Positions 37,991-50,639 are shown, numbered from the stretch's first letter. The stretch: DNA of 64,000 nt from Onthophagus taurus (GCF_036711975.1 NC_091970.1:5711501-5775500); one strand, 5' to 3'. A program made the numbers and translations. The notes: generated by a model from the sequence alone, not told the origin.

Positions 37991-38399
37991 CCATCACCAT
38001 TAACATAAAACATTAAGGTTCAGATCAAAAATCTTCGACTTTGTCTAATTGTGATAAAATTAGCCCACTTTTTTAAAGTATTCAATACAAACTCAGAGTT
38101 ATATGGCAACAAGAACCATAAATTAGTTTGCAATTCAAAACGAATTAAATTAGGAGTTATTAAATCATGCAAGCAAATAACCCCAACACCACGCATTTAG
38201 TCTGAACTTCATAACACGCAATTCCTCGTCTTAATTCGATAAAGATTAAAATAAAAATAAATAAGTTCATTAAACAATACCTTGAGTTATTTTTTTTAAA
38301 CAAAATAAGGTAAGAAATTCAATTTATAAAAAATTTCAAAAATAAATTGCAAAAAAAAAAGAATTAAGAAAGTAAAATTGCACTTTTGGTGTAAAATTT

Positions 38400-39260
38400 C
38401 TCTTCTATTTCAAATTTGATTTCCTTTTATCATCTTGTACACTGTCTCTCTTTCTTTTTCTATCTATTTCTTCGGTATTCGCTTTTCGCAGCTAGAACGA
38501 CCGAAGGTAGGTCACGAAGGGTCGACGGAGAGCTTTGTTCGTTTTTGTCGTTTTATATTTTTTTTTTTTTAGATTATTCGAAAGGTATTGTTATTATTAT
38601 TATTATATTTATTTTTAATATTATTTTAAACATTATTTTTAATATTCTATTATTTCTCATTTTACTCTCCCCCACACTTTAATTTTCTTGGTGTAAGGTA
38701 TACAAATTATTTATTTATTATTTTTTTTTTAATTAATTAATTTTCGTTTAGAAATTTTCATATATTTATTATTATTATTTCTTTCTCGTTTAATTTTTTT
38801 AATTTCTTTGTTCTCTCGGAGAAGCAGTGTGTCGTAGAGAGCCCTAAATATATGAAAAGTTTTCTTTGCTATTTAGTACGAGGATTATGGGAATTATTGT
38901 AGATTTTTTTTTTTGGCAGGCGACTGATTTGTCACAGCTTTTTTTAATGGCTGTTGGACCTACGATTCCCTGTTTCATTCTAAATTGCAACTAAAAACAA
39001 AGAAAATTGTTTAACAACGAAAAATTTAATTTGTTTTGGTGGTTATTATTTCTTTTTGTTGTAATTTAAAGTAAAACAGGTGACAAGATCAACGTCACAG
39101 CTTTGCACAGCTGTTGGGTCTAGGTCCCTTGCCGCAATTTCGTGGCTTTGAACAGGCGATCCTTCGTAGGATCACAGGGTGGTGCCTGTTGGACCGAACC
39201 CCAAATATTCCCCTCAGGGTGATTATCGGGGGAGCGGTCCCCTGTTGTTGTATCGCAGTA
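38400..39260 (+). other. GC-rich transcribed-looking island with four related units
   Basis: Within very AT-rich DNA, four units share CAGG(C/T)GA ... (G)TCACAG ... CTGTTGG(A/G): about 38917-38975, 39077-39135, 39154-39205 and 39216-39256 (the last weaker). Unit 1 follows a textbook splice acceptor (T-tract then GGCAG at 38915-38919) and is open to a stop at 38994 (ATDLSQLFLMAVGPTIPCF). Unit 2 follows AAAACAG and is open to 39151 (VTRSTSQLCTAVGS). Unit 3 folds well: CAGGC-GATCC-loop-GGATC ... GCCTG. Either tandem alternative exons of an unidentified transcript or a structured RNA is possible. I do not recognise it. Confidence 0.4.
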
Positions 39261-39466
39261 AGTGTATTATATGTTTCAAGTAGATTTATAGATGTAACAT
39301 GTAAAAAAATAAATCGTTCTTAAATAAACTATTATAGAAAAAAATCTTTTTAATTCCCAATCCAAGAATAATAGGAATTTGATTAATCATAGTTGATAAA
39401 TAAGGTGAAAGTTTTAATCAGTTTATTATCTTATCTGGTTTATTTTGAGCGTAATGATTCGATGAG

Positions 39467-39525
39467 CCAGTGTAGCGCGAAGTGCGTAAAATAGTGCATT
39501 GTACGGAAAAGAAGAAGGAGTTAAA
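39467..39525 (+). other. Candidate 5' UTR exon of the BAG-like gene
   Basis: A less AT-rich segment ends at a strong donor (AAA|GTGAGTAT at 39526). The next supportable acceptor on this strand is at 42484, directly before the ATG of the BAG-like gene, which needs an upstream non-coding exon. The link is inference. Confidence 0.35.
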
Positions 39526-42484
39526 GTGAGTATTTATCCTTTATTCCAATTATAACAACCCAATTTAATCAAATTCAAAAGCAAAATGTAGCATATTCAA
39601 AATAGGAAGTAAGATAAGAAGATCGAGTAATAATTAGCCCCAAATCAAGTTGTTGTGATATAAATCTTAATGAAATAAGACATTATAAGGGCGTGGTTGA
39701 TTTTGAAAAGTCGTTTTTTTTATTATTAATAATAAATAGCTTATCTTTCGACATTGTCGCAACCTTGGGGATATAATTAAGACTATAAAATCTCTTACTC
39801 ACGGTTCTAATAAAAAAAAACCGCTCGAGTTTTTATTAAAACAATACCGAGTTAACTGAGTTATAAAGAAAATTAGCGCTCTCTAACTCAAATGAGAAAT
39901 AAGATAATGTTAATGTTGGTTGACTACCAGAGATTGCGACACTTTAATATTATGCGGAATAATCGGTATCGTATAAAGCGTGGGACCCAAATGGAGGAAA
40001 ATAATAAAGTGAAAAGGAAGAAAAAATACGAAACACACACTCAACTCCGCCTGTTTCTTAACACTCGGCTGGAAGCGAACGTGGGCAATTGCGAAATAAG
40101 TGAGTAATCATTTCCTGTGGAACATAAAACAGTTCCTAAAGATACACATTCCAATTATTTTATTGAGAAAAATTGTTTACTCATTCTGTGTACTTTACAT
40201 TTTACGATTTCTTTGCATAATCGTTATCTTATTAAATAAATTGTTGTTTCTAAGGTAAAAGGGAATCACAATTATACACTTAATATGCAGGAAATGAAGT
40301 TAATTGAATCTCATCTTGATCTGATATCTTTCTTTTAAGGAGAGTAAACGAATTTGAATGTAAAATATTAAATGAGTTCATGAATAAAGTACAATAAGTC
40401 ATATACATAGATCACTTTGCAAACTTTGCCCAGTGAATGTATTCTCGAACGGTTAAACATTTTTAAATTTAAATGATACTAGACAATACATCATTATACT
40501 ATCTAAACGTAGATAAAGTTTAGAGAAAAGGGATATAGTAAAATATGCTATATATTCTTTTTTTTAGTCGTCTTAGACATCTCTAAACTCGAATATTTCC
40601 TAATATCATTTTTATTACTGCCTCAATATCGTTTTTGCGATATTCCTCAATGTAATAATTCTTGTCATTCCTCAACAACATCCTGAATATTCCGAGAGAC
40701 GATAGGCATTAAGAATTCTTCCTTAGACAAAAATTGTAAGAAATTTGTCACACTAAATAACGGAAAATATTTTTATACATACAGAGTGTTCCACAACGAC
40801 GTACTGGAATAAACATATGTTATTTTAAATGGAATGATATAGTTTTTATTGCGTATTCTGATTCTACACACAAAACTAAATCGACTTTGATAAGACATGT
40901 TGGAACCTAGTGCTTTTGGTTTTTGAGTTATTTTAATTAGAAGCTAGATCGAGCTAGAAAGTTAAAATTTGAATGTTAAAATAGAGTGCCATTGGCTACA
41001 TCGGTCTATCTTATACAGGGTGTTCAAAAATGTAACTACTATTTTACCATATTGAATTGGAAAAAAGTCGAAAATTTTAAATGGAACACCCCATATTTGA
41101 TTATATATATATTTGATATTTGATTTTGACAATACCTTGCAATACTACCCTACAATACATCAGAACTTTTTTGTCTCTTGATATTTTCTCCTAAAATTAT
41201 TAGTTTGATCACAAAAAAATAAAATAATACACAGGCTCAAGTGAATTAATTCAGATTGGTTATTATTAGTCAAAGAAATGAAGTTATGTTAAATTGATCT
41301 CAGCGTTATTTTTTTTTGTCATCAAACTAACAATTTGTTAGTTGTAAAATGTCAATAGATAAGAAAGTTGCAGAGTTTTTTCCTTAACTTAGGCTATAAC
41401 TTGGGTTTTGAACAAAAAGTTATATAAAAGACACCCCTATGAAATTTAATTTTCGCTGACAAATCACCCCTTTGAAATCTATCGCATCAATTTAGAAACA
41501 CCTATATATTATATAAAATGTTATTCTTTCTAATCCTTGTTCTTTATAGTTCTTTAGGGTAATTATCGGTATTAATTCATCATATGAGGGCACTTTGCAT
41601 TTGGGTTCGGCAGTGTATGATGTTGTCGTCTGTTCTTGATGGCCTGACTTGGTTGTTAAAACCACTCTTTTTCTATGTTATTCGACGGTGTTTTCCTTTG
41701 TAGCTGTGTCGTATCTGTGGCAGCATGTTGTATTAGTTGATGTTCGTTGTTATCTTTGAATTTTGGCTCTTTGCTAAGTTTAAAGTCTCCTAGTGTGGTT
41801 ATGACATCTTGTTTTGATAAATCATTTAAAATTCTTCCACCACGTGTTTCTCCATATACAGGATACATTTGCTTTTATCTTCAGGGTCCACATTCTGTCA
41901 GAGATAGTAGAGGTAGTAGTATGGGATGTATTTAGATTTTTTGATTGATCATTTCCATCTTATCTCTTGTAGAGCCAAGTTTCTATACCATATTGTAGAA
42001 ATTTTAGTTTGCAAAATTTTTCCATTTTGTCTTGAAGTGTTCCCTCCAAGTCTTCATGGCAAATCTTGTTTTGCTATTAATGTTGTAATTTGTATTTGTA
42101 TCCTCTTATATCTCTTTTACTTATTTCATTACGGTATGATAGACATGATAATTTGATTTCCACTCAGTAGTGGCTATAAGGACACACAGAAATGTTTATA
42201 TCTCAAGAAGTAAAAGGGGTTTAACAATGAGGTTACTTTTAATGAAAAGATCACACTTTTATTATTAATATATGGGAATTCCATAAACATTTTGTAAGAA
42301 TTCGATTTTTCACACATTTTTAAACTTAATTTTTTAACAACTTTAAATATTTATTTTTTTTGATTAAATTTATCAATTTTTTTGTGAAACCCACTTAAAG
42401 ATAATCTTTCCTTAATCCCCCCTTCTAAAGATTATAAATATTCCCAAAAAAATTCCAAATAATATTTTTTATTTTTATCTTTAG
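39526..42484 (+). other. Probable intron / intergenic stretch with repeat fragments
   Basis: AT-rich. Positions 40780-41080 are bounded by ACAGAGTGTTCC and TACAGGGTGTTC, the kind of ends seen on many insect dispersed repeats, in the same orientation. The minus strand at 41656-41868 has a 70-codon open frame (for example TRGGRILNDLSKQDVITTLG) that may be a transposon fragment. No host gene is supported. Confidence 0.35.
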
Positions 42485-44187
42485 ATGGACCAAAGTAACT
42501 CATTGGAAAATCTTCATTACCCAATGTCGGGTGGGAACGTTCGCAATCTCGCAAGGTTATTCGAAGACAATTCAATTTCAAGAAAACCAAATTTCACTTT
42601 AACCAAGTCGAAATCGAAATCGTACTCGAGTTTTATGGTCGTAAAACAAGAAGCGAAAGAACCCGAAGAAAACGGAAACTTAACGTTTCGCGATATCCAC
42701 TCAAAATTCGAATCGGGGCGAGCAAATAAAGTTTCCATGCAACGATTACCCAGCATTACCAATTTAGAATGCCTTAAATTACAAGAAATCAAAGAAATTA
42801 GCACGAAAACTAACGATATTGCGAAAAAAATCAAAACCAACGAGAAAAAGGCGTCCACTTTCTATTTAATGTATTTAAACGAAATCGTTGAGTTGTTGTT
42901 ACAAATCGGGCAAATTGAAACATTCGGAAATTCATCTATCCAATCAGAAAAGTTAGCAACGTTGCAAATTTTACAAAAATGTTATTCGCAATTACGCGGG
43001 AAACTCGAAGCTTTCTTAGGCGATGATAACAGCGAAGAAGAGGAGCAAAAATTATCGATTCGATCGTCGATACAAAGATGGGAGAGCATGATCGAAACTA
43101 AATCGCAACACGTCATCCCTAATTATTCCATGCATTATAATTTAACCGGAAATAAATGGAGCGAGAAAAAAGCAATCGATCAAAACGTCGAAATCGTTAA
43201 AAGCGGCGAACCCGAGGATGATTTAAAAATGGTCGAGCACGTTAAAGTACAAAATTTAAAAAATATTTGGGAAAGACGAGGTAGTGAAGATTTAATTCAA
43301 AAAGGTAAGAAAAAAAAATTAACTTAAATGATTGGGTCGTAAAAGTCAAGTGAAGGGAATCTTTTAATTTCAACTTTCTATTTTATCTAGAACCAGAAAT
43401 TATTTCGAAACAAGAAGTTTTCGAAAAAAATGATGTTGAAGATCCAATTGAGAAAGAATCTGAACCAATTTATGAGGAATTACTTGATATTGATTCAAAT
43501 GATACTCCTTTAATAGTTATTGAAGATAATGTTCCAATTAATATCCAAGAAGAGAATGTCCAAAATAATGTTGAAGATTATATTCAAAATAATGTTGAAG
43601 ATAATCAAAATAATGTTGAAGATAACATTCCAAATAAAATTGAATCCCATTTAGAATTTGTTAATCAAGAAAAAAAACATACCGAAGAAACATTCCACGA
43701 AGAACAACAACTGCCCGATAACGAAATCGAAATTGAATACATAAACGAACCATCACAACCTCAACAAGATATTAAAGATGTTAAAAATGTTGTTGAAGAA
43801 ATTAATGATGATGATGATGAATTTGTAACACCTAAAATGCTAAATCAATCAAAAACTGATCAAGAAATAAATATTGAAGGTGTTAATAAATTTTTAGATG
43901 AAGAACGTAAACACGTCGATTTTGAGGATGTTGATCCAATGTTTGGGCCTCCGACTGGAATTGTTCCGGATCCGAATAAAAATTATGAAACGGTTCGTAT
44001 TGTGGATGAAAAACCATCAGATGATCAATTTGTTGTTATTTATGAGAAATCGGAAGATGCGGCCAATAAAAATGATCATAAAGAAGAAAGTTTTTTAATT
44101 TTGGATAATCGTTCTCCCGAGGAAATAATAAACGAGAAAAAAGTTAATCAGGAAGGAGCCGTTTTGGTTAATGGGAATGGAGTGTAG
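42485..44187 (+). CDS. Acidic protein with a BAG-like three-helix domain, two exons
   Basis: Exons 42485-43304 and 43391-44187 (phase 1, G|AA), 538 residues. The ATG follows a splice acceptor immediately (TTTAG|ATG), so there is an upstream non-coding exon. Residues about 100-175 read IAKKIKTNEKKASTFYLMYL, then NEIVELLLQIGQIETFGNSS and IQSEKLATLQILQK. This aligns with the BAG domain pattern (YLDEMLxxLLLKLDxIETxGxxSIRxARKxxVxxIQ). BAG domains bind the Hsc70 ATPase domain as nucleotide-exchange factors. Two short look-alike motifs, VRNLARLFED (N-terminus) and VQNLKNIWER (end of exon 1), flank the domain. Exon 2 is Asp/Glu/Asn-rich and disordered, with repeats such as NNVED. Assignment to BAG is by eye; the flanking regions match no BAG protein I know. 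Confidence 0.75.
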
Positions 44188-44257
44188 TAATTTTTATGGT
44201 TTTCGTAATATATTTATTGTTATTATGTAATAATATGATATCAATATTGTTATTGGT

Positions 44258-44263
44258 AATAAA
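44258..44263 (+). terminator. Poly(A) signal of the BAG-like gene
   Basis: AATAAA 71 nt after the stop codon. Confidence 0.6.
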
Positions 44264-44339
44264 CTAAGTTATAATAGTTTATTTTTACCTATATCATCTA
44301 ATCCATCCTAACTTATCTAAATTGTGTTTCTTATTTTAT

Positions 44340-45240
44340 AGTTTTATTCTTGTTAGTATCGATACTAAAGAAATTAGCAAAGTAAATGTCAAAAAGATGA
44401 TGAAGTAATTAGCAAAGAATATCTTGAAAAACGATACCAAAAATGTTGGTGAAAATGGACGTCAGTATGGCGCAGAGATTAGCAAAAAACATGATGAAAA
44501 AATTTGCAATGATGATATTAAAGGCGATATTAAAATGGATGGCAAAAAAGATGCAAAAGAAATTAGTAAAGAAAAGATTACAAAGGATCAAACAAAAAAA
44601 AAAATTTTGTAAACAAAGGATTACAAAATAGCTACCATAAAAGCTATCAAGATGGATAAAGAAACTGGCAAAGAAGATGTCGAAAATGACTTAAAAAATA
44701 GACACCAAAAGATATGAGGCATAAATTAGTAAAGAACATGACAAAGTAATTAGTAAAAATGAGCTCAAAATGGATGCCAAAGAAGTTGAAGCAGACATTA
44801 CCAAAGGAGATGCCAAAATAGTTATCATAGGCGATTCTAAAATTGGTACTAAGGAAGTTAAGACTGAAATTAACAAAGAGCATGACAAAGTAATTAGTAA
44901 AGATGAGGCCAAAAAGAATGCCAAAGAAGATGGGGCAAAAATTAGTAATGAAAATGTCGAAATGGATTCCAAAAAGGATGAGTTAGAAATTAACTAAGAA
45001 CATAGCATAGCAATTAGTAAAGATCATGTCAAAACGGATGTCAAAGTAGATGGGGCAAAAATTAGTAAAGAAAATGAAAAAAGATATAAAAAACGATGTC
45101 TAGGAACATGACCAAAGAAGTAAAAAAGGATGGTAAAGATGATGCCACAGAAATTGCTGAAGTAGATATAAAACAAGATGTTAAAAACGATGTTAAAGTT
45201 GATGCCAAAAGCGATGTGATAGAAATTAGCAAAGAATCAA
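44340..45240 (+). repeat. Decayed coding-like Lys/Asp repeat
   Basis: The plus strand repeats short phrases such as ATTAGTAAAGA, GATGCCAAA and CATGACAAAGTAATTAG, translating as ISKEHDKVISKDEAKKNAKED and relatives. Longer units recur at about 44727, 44871 and 44990, a spacing of roughly 120-145 bp. The frame changes and stops occur, for example at 44997, so no long protein is made. It may be an eroded repetitive exon or a tandem repeat that merely resembles coding DNA; it starts about 150 bp after the end of the BAG-like gene. Confidence 0.55.
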
Positions 45241-46560
45241 AAATCTACGTAAAATATCATAGGAAGTTCTGATTTGAAGTTGATTTGTTCAAAATTGAAG
45301 GTGCTTTAACTGATGTCCAAGACCACCATACTATTTCCAAAAATTTTCAAGGAACTACTTGAAAATGCCTGCAATTTTATGGATTTATTTCACTTATTAC
45401 TAGATTAGCAAGAAGTTACCAATCGTTTTTCTAAGACAAGACTTGAAGTCATGAATGTTTACGCAGTTCATAATTATTTCAGATTATTGTCGAGAATTTT
45501 CCAAGATTTTGAATAATTTCCGAGTGCTGCTTAAGAAAAGCTGTTGGTATTAATACAGTATATTAACTGTGTTTGAAATATTTCCAATAACTTATGGAAA
45601 AGCTAGTTTCAAAAAGTTTCAGTAGATTTCCTCAAACATTTTCAGACTTTTTAAAATTTTTTTATTTAAGACAATTTTTGCAAGAATGTAAATTAGATCT
45701 AGGTAATAATGAATAGGAAGGATTGACTTCTTTTTGTCTTTTTTTAGGAACCTCAAGACATTTTTATTCATTTGGTACAATTTTGACACCCACTTTTTTA
45801 GCAAATCAAAATCGTTCTTTTAATTCTATCATCTTTATCATGTTATCATAGAGATGTTAATCAATTAAAACTGTTCTGATCATACCAATCAACTTTTCCT
45901 ATGTTCATAATTTTTTTAATTTTCTGGAAAATGTATTTCTTAATGTTATTCACTTCTTTTGTTATTTATCAAATAATCTCAAGGTATTTTAATCATTTAG
46001 TACCATTTTGACACGCACCAACAAGCTTTTTCTATTACGTAGTATCTTGGAAACAATGTCAAAAATCATTTTTTTATATTTTTCATTACAATTAAGTATC
46101 CTAAAGATATTTTTAATCAAATAGGCTCCCACCAATTAGTTTTTTTCATATTTTAGAGTCATAGAAAAAAATATTTCTTCGTATCATAAACTTCTTATGT
46201 CTTTTTGAAGTTATTTTCAATCATTTTTTTCCATTTTGACACACACCAACCAGCTTTTTTTATTTTCCATTTCTTTGGCACTCTTTTAGGAAACAGCAAA
46301 ATCATTTTTTATGAAATTTTAGAGATGTTTTTAGCCGAACAGAACCATTTTGATACACTTTTTCATCAAAATTCTAAGCCCCATCAACTGGTAAATCCAA
46401 AATAATTCGTTTTTTGTGATTTTTTTGTATTATTCGAGACACTTAAGTATTCTTTATAAACGATTGGTTAAAAAGGAATGATGATTAAGTCATTTTTGAC
46501 ATTTGCCTCTCGGATATCTTAAGTTGTTAGGAATTTCGAGTTCGTTTACTGCTACGATTA
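45241..46560. repeat. Intergenic stretch with a diverged repeat (about 130 bp spacing)
   Basis: Positions 45880-46400 hold four diverged copies of a unit with ACCA(A/T)CA(A)CTTTTT, then TTTT-GAGATGTTTTTAATCA-type sequence and CATTTTGACAC. A related piece is found at 30420-30560. The rest is AT-rich, and I see no gene. Confidence 0.5.
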
Positions 46561-46584
46561 GAGAGGCAATCGGTGCGCGATTGT

Positions 46585-46740
46585 TATAAATACTTGAATG
46601 TGTATCAATTTGGAGGCCAGAGAAATGAAAAGCGAACCACGGAGGAGGGAATCGAAGCCGGCTTAAGTCAGTTCACTGTCAGCGGTTGCCGAGATCGTGC
46701 GCGCGTTTCCCGTGTTGATTCTGCGCATATCGTTTATAAG
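46585..46740 (+). promoter_or_regulatory. TATA promoter and 5' UTR exon of the 47152 gene
   Basis: TATAAAT at 46585-46591 is followed by a GC-rich leader that ends at a strong donor (AAG|GTAAGGAA at 46741). The next acceptor, GATTGCAG at 47087, opens an exon with a short upstream ORF (ATG at 47100, six codons) before the main ATG at 47152. Confidence 0.6.
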
Positions 46741-47151
46741 GTAAGGAAGATCTTATTTATTATTTTGATTCTTCTTTTTGCACCTTTCTGAATTTATAAA
46801 AAAATTTTTGGTTTTAATTAAAACGCGTTTTAATTCTGTGTTTGGTGAACGTTGTTTATGTAACGCCGAAAATTCAGTGTCAAAATTAGAAAGCGACTTA
46901 CGCTTAACATTGAATATTAAAACATAATTACAAGAACTGTTTACATTCTATATATTAAATTCGATAAATCGAAGCGGTTCTAATTCGAGGTTGAATTTGA
47001 AGCTTTTCGAATCAAGGTTTTGTGTACAAAATTCTATTTAAACATTTAAATGGTGACGATTTTGAAATAATTTCTTTTCGATTGCAGATTAACCAAGAAA
47101 ATGGTGTCACCGAAGTCTTGAATCAAAAAATCCTTAAAAATACCTTAAAAA

Positions 47152-47499
47152 ATGGCTTTATTAAACTTTAGCCATCCCTTTCCCGTTTCGCCCCCTTTTT
47201 TCACTCAACATGGTTATACATATCCTCGCCCCCCGAGTGCGTTTACCGCTGAAGAGGTAACCCAACCTCCCCCGGTTCCTTTAACACCCCCAACCTACAC
47301 AAAAGTTCAAGCAGGAACCGGCTCAAAAACGCGGATACACGCCGTCATCGATTACGACGATGATTATTACGACGATGGTGATCCAAATCAAAACGTAACT
47401 CCGCTTCAAGGGCCAATTCTTCTTAAAAACGGTTCAGTTCCTGTCGTGCCACTTTATTCATACCCGCAAGTTAATAACGGAACGTTTGTACAAATCCCG
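47152..47499 (+). CDS. First coding exon of a Pro/Tyr-rich protein; 3' exons unresolved
   Basis: A frame from ATG to a strong donor (CAAATCCCG|GTGAGT) covers 116 codons in phase 0. Read-through would add two codons before a stop. The protein begins MALLNFSHPFPVSPPFFTQH and is rich in Pro and Tyr, with a PPTY sequence (PPxY type, binds WW domains), an acidic patch DYDDDYYDDGD, and GPILLKNGSVPVVPLYSYPQ. It has no signal peptide. Possible downstream phase-0 acceptors: the Spätzle exon at 58469 (VQIP|ILWTALSLALG), a short open stretch at 51975-52085, and one at 50489. None is proven. I do not recognise the family. Confidence 0.7.
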
Positions 47500-47769
47500 G
47501 TGAGTTAATAAATTTATTTTTTTTTATTTAAAAAATATGAAAACCCGGAATCGCGGATAAATTTGTTTTGCGAACTTGACACAGATGAGTTTTCGTGCAT
47601 AGAAAGCGGAAGCTGAGGTCGTCCGGGTTTTCTCCAATCGCGTTTAAACTTTTCGAGGTTATTTCGAACCAACCAAAAGGTGAATAATCGGAATGGAATT
47701 CGAGATATTTTTTAAAATTATTGCTATTAAATAATAATTACGTTTAACTCAACAAAAATATTGAACTTA

Positions 47770-49970
47770 AAAAGAAATATATATATAAATTAAAAAGGCA
47801 ATACACTTTTTGTAAAGGATGTATATAAAAATTTCTTCTATAAAGTGGGAATGTTTCATAAAGATATCTTAAGAATTCGATTTTTTAAATTGAAAATTTT
47901 CTTATTATAAGTGCTAAAATTATTATCTCAAGAACGAAAAGAGATATTCAAGTGCGGGTTAGTTCGCGAGAAAGTACGTACTTTATTCTATAAGATGGAA
48001 GTATTTCATTAAGATATCTTAAGAATGCGATTTCTTAAAAATAATTGTAAAAATGTTTAACTTCATAAAGTTACTCAAATTCAGATATTATTATTTCGAG
48101 AACAAATTGAGATATTCAAGTGCGGTTTTGTACGCGAAAAAGTACGTACTTTCTTCTATAAAGTGGGAATATTTCATAAAAATATCTTAAGAATTCGTTT
48201 TTTCACGATTTTTTAAAAATAATGTTGAAAATTTTTTTATACATAATTGAGGTTGAGTTAAAAAATTATTATCTCAAGAACGAAAAGAGATATTCAAGTG
48301 CGGTTTTGTTCGCGAGAAAGTACGTACTTTATTCTATAAGATAGGAGTATTTCATTAATATATCTTAAGAATTCGATTTTTTGCGATTTTTTAAAATAAT
48401 TGTAAAAAATTTTTAACTTCATGAAGTTACTTAAATTCAGGAATTATTATCTCAAGAACAAATTGAGATATTCATATGCGGTTTTGTATGCGACAAAGTA
48501 CGTACTTTCTTTTAATAAAGTGGGAATATTTCATAAAGATATCTTAAGAATTCGTTTTTTCACGATTTTTTAAAAATAATGTTGAAAATTTTTTTTATAC
48601 ATAATTGAGGTTGAGTTAAAAAATTATTATCTCAAGAACGAAAAGAGATATTCAAGTGCGGTTTTGTTCGCGAAAAAGTACGTACTTTATTCTATAAGAT
48701 AGGAGTATTTTATTAATATATCTTAAGAATTCGATTTTTTGCGATTTTTTAAAATAATTGTAAAAAAATTTTAACTTCATAAAGTTACTCAAATTCAGGA
48801 ATTATTATCTCAAGAACAAATTGAGATATTCATATGCGGTTTTGTATGCGACAAAGTACGTACTTTCTTTTAATAAAGTGGGAATATTTCATAAAGATAT
48901 CTTAAGAATTCGTTTTTTCACGATTTTTTAAAAATAATGTTGAAAATTTTTTTTATACATAATTGAGGTTGAGTTAAAAAATTATTATCTCAAGAACGAA
49001 AAGAGATATTCAAGTGCGGTTTTGTTCGCGAGAAAGTACGTACTTTATTCTATAAGATAGGAATATTTCATTAATATACTTTAAGAATTCGATTTTTTGC
49101 GATTTTCTAAAATAATTGTAAAAAATTTTTAACTTCATGAAGTTACTCAAATTCAGGAATTATTATCTCAAGAACAAATTGAGATATTCATATGCGGTTT
49201 TGTATGCCACAAAGTACGTACTTTCTTCTATAAAGTGGGAATATTTCATAAAGATATCTTAAGGATTCGATTTTTCACAATTTTTTAAAAATAATGTTGA
49301 AAATTGTTTTTACTACATAATTGAGGTTGAGTTAAAAAATTATTATCTCAAGAACGAAAAGAGATATTCAAGTGCGGTTTTGTTCGCGAGAAAGTACGTA
49401 CTTTATTCTATAAGATAGGAGTATTTCATTAATATATCTTAAAAATTCGATTTTTTGCGATTTTTTAAAATAATTGTAAAAAATTTTTAACTTCATGAAG
49501 TTACTTAAATTCAGGAATTATTATCTCAAGAACAAATTGAGATATTCATATGCGGTTTTGTATGCGACAAAGTACCTACTTTCTTCTATAAAGTGGGAAT
49601 ATTTCATAAAGATATCTTAAGAATTCGATTTATCACAATTTTTTAAAAATAATGTTGAAAATTTTTTTTATACATAATTGAGGTTGAGTTAAAAAATTAT
49701 TATCTCAAGAACGAAAAGAGATATTCAAGTGCGGTTTTGTTCGTGAGAAAGTACGTACTTTCTTCTATAAAGTGGAAAAGTTTCAAGAAGATATCTTAAG
49801 AATGCGATTTTTAAAAAATAATTGTAAAAAATGTTTAACTTCATAAAGTTACTCAAATTCATGAATTATTATTATCTCAAGAATAAATTGAGATATTCAT
49901 GTGCGGTTTTGTACATAAATATCTCACATATGTTTATATATATATATAAATTAAATGGGCAATAAATTTT
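47770..49970 (+). repeat. Satellite family H, about 12 copies of ~178 bp in dimers
   Basis: Each monomer begins TATTATCTCAAGAAC and has a GAGATATTCA, AAAGTACGTACTTT (a palindrome) and TATCTTAAGAATTCG. Two subtypes alternate: AACGAAAAGAGATATTCAAG and AACAAATTGAGATATTCAT, giving a ~355 bp higher-order period. The array continues in the opposite orientation at 50690-51720. Confidence 0.92.
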
Positions 49971-50324
49971 TTGTCAAGGATATAATATATAAAAAGCATT
50001 TAGTTAATAAACTTTCTCAAGTTGTCAGATTAAATTCAATTTTTCAATTAAAAAGATTAAAATATGATTTATGTTGGAATAAGAATTAGAAATATCGTAT
50101 AAATGGCTTTGCAGTTTATGGAAATGGAAAAATTAATGGACAGGTTAACAGATAATGATTATCGTGCTAAGAGTGTTAATGAATAAATTACAATGAGTTT
50201 TTTTTAATAATTAAAAATGGGATAGAATTGAAGTTGAAATTGAAACGGGTTCATTAATCAATCAGAAAAATCTAAATCAAGCGAGCAAAAATAAAAAAAA
50301 AATGTTTAGAAAATTTCAAGGTGG

Positions 50325-50600
50325 TTGTTGTAGGCGGGTTCGTAAAAGATCTGTATCTTTAGTTAGATAGTGGCCAACGCCTTCCGACGACGACGACGGC
50401 GGCGTTTCCTCGCGAGATCTATCGATCTAATCGAGCACGCAAGTTGTCAACCGTGAGCTGTCACACGACACAACACATTGGTAATAGTTCGAATTCCTGG
50501 AGACTGTTCCCCTGGGGCCTCCAAAGGCCACCACCATCTCCTTACAAACAATTATAGATTGTCGTTCCTGCGAGAACGCGTGAATCAAAACATTGCGACA
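50325..50600 (+). promoter_or_regulatory. GC-rich island between the two satellite blocks; candidate promoter / 5' exon
   Basis: CpG-rich sequence with several GACGAC repeats (about 50378-50395) and a possible donor, CACATTG|GTAATAG at 50480. All frames after 50489 stay open for a while, so it could also be an exon. It stands out sharply from satellites on both sides. Function unknown. Confidence 0.35.
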
Positions 50601-50639
50601 AATTATAACGACATAAAGAAATTTAAATGTTATTGTCTC

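Noticed and set aside
38416-38682. 88-codon open frame next to the GC-rich island
   Set aside because: It is mostly Phe/Ile/Leu from T-rich DNA. A tiny exon (CTAGAACGACCGAAG between AG and GT at about 38490-38506) is possible but unsupported.
39114-39323. 69-codon open frame across units 2-4 of the island
   Set aside because: The frame is not shared by all units, so it is not a repeat-encoded protein; kept only as part of the island.
41656-41868. 70-codon minus-strand frame (TRGGRILNDLSKQDVITTLG)
   Set aside because: It looks protein-like and may be transposon-derived, but I cannot name a family or find flanking parts.
44424-44997. Several short Lys/Asp-rich open frames on both strands
   Set aside because: They are pieces of one degenerate repeat; no single frame is long enough to be a gene.
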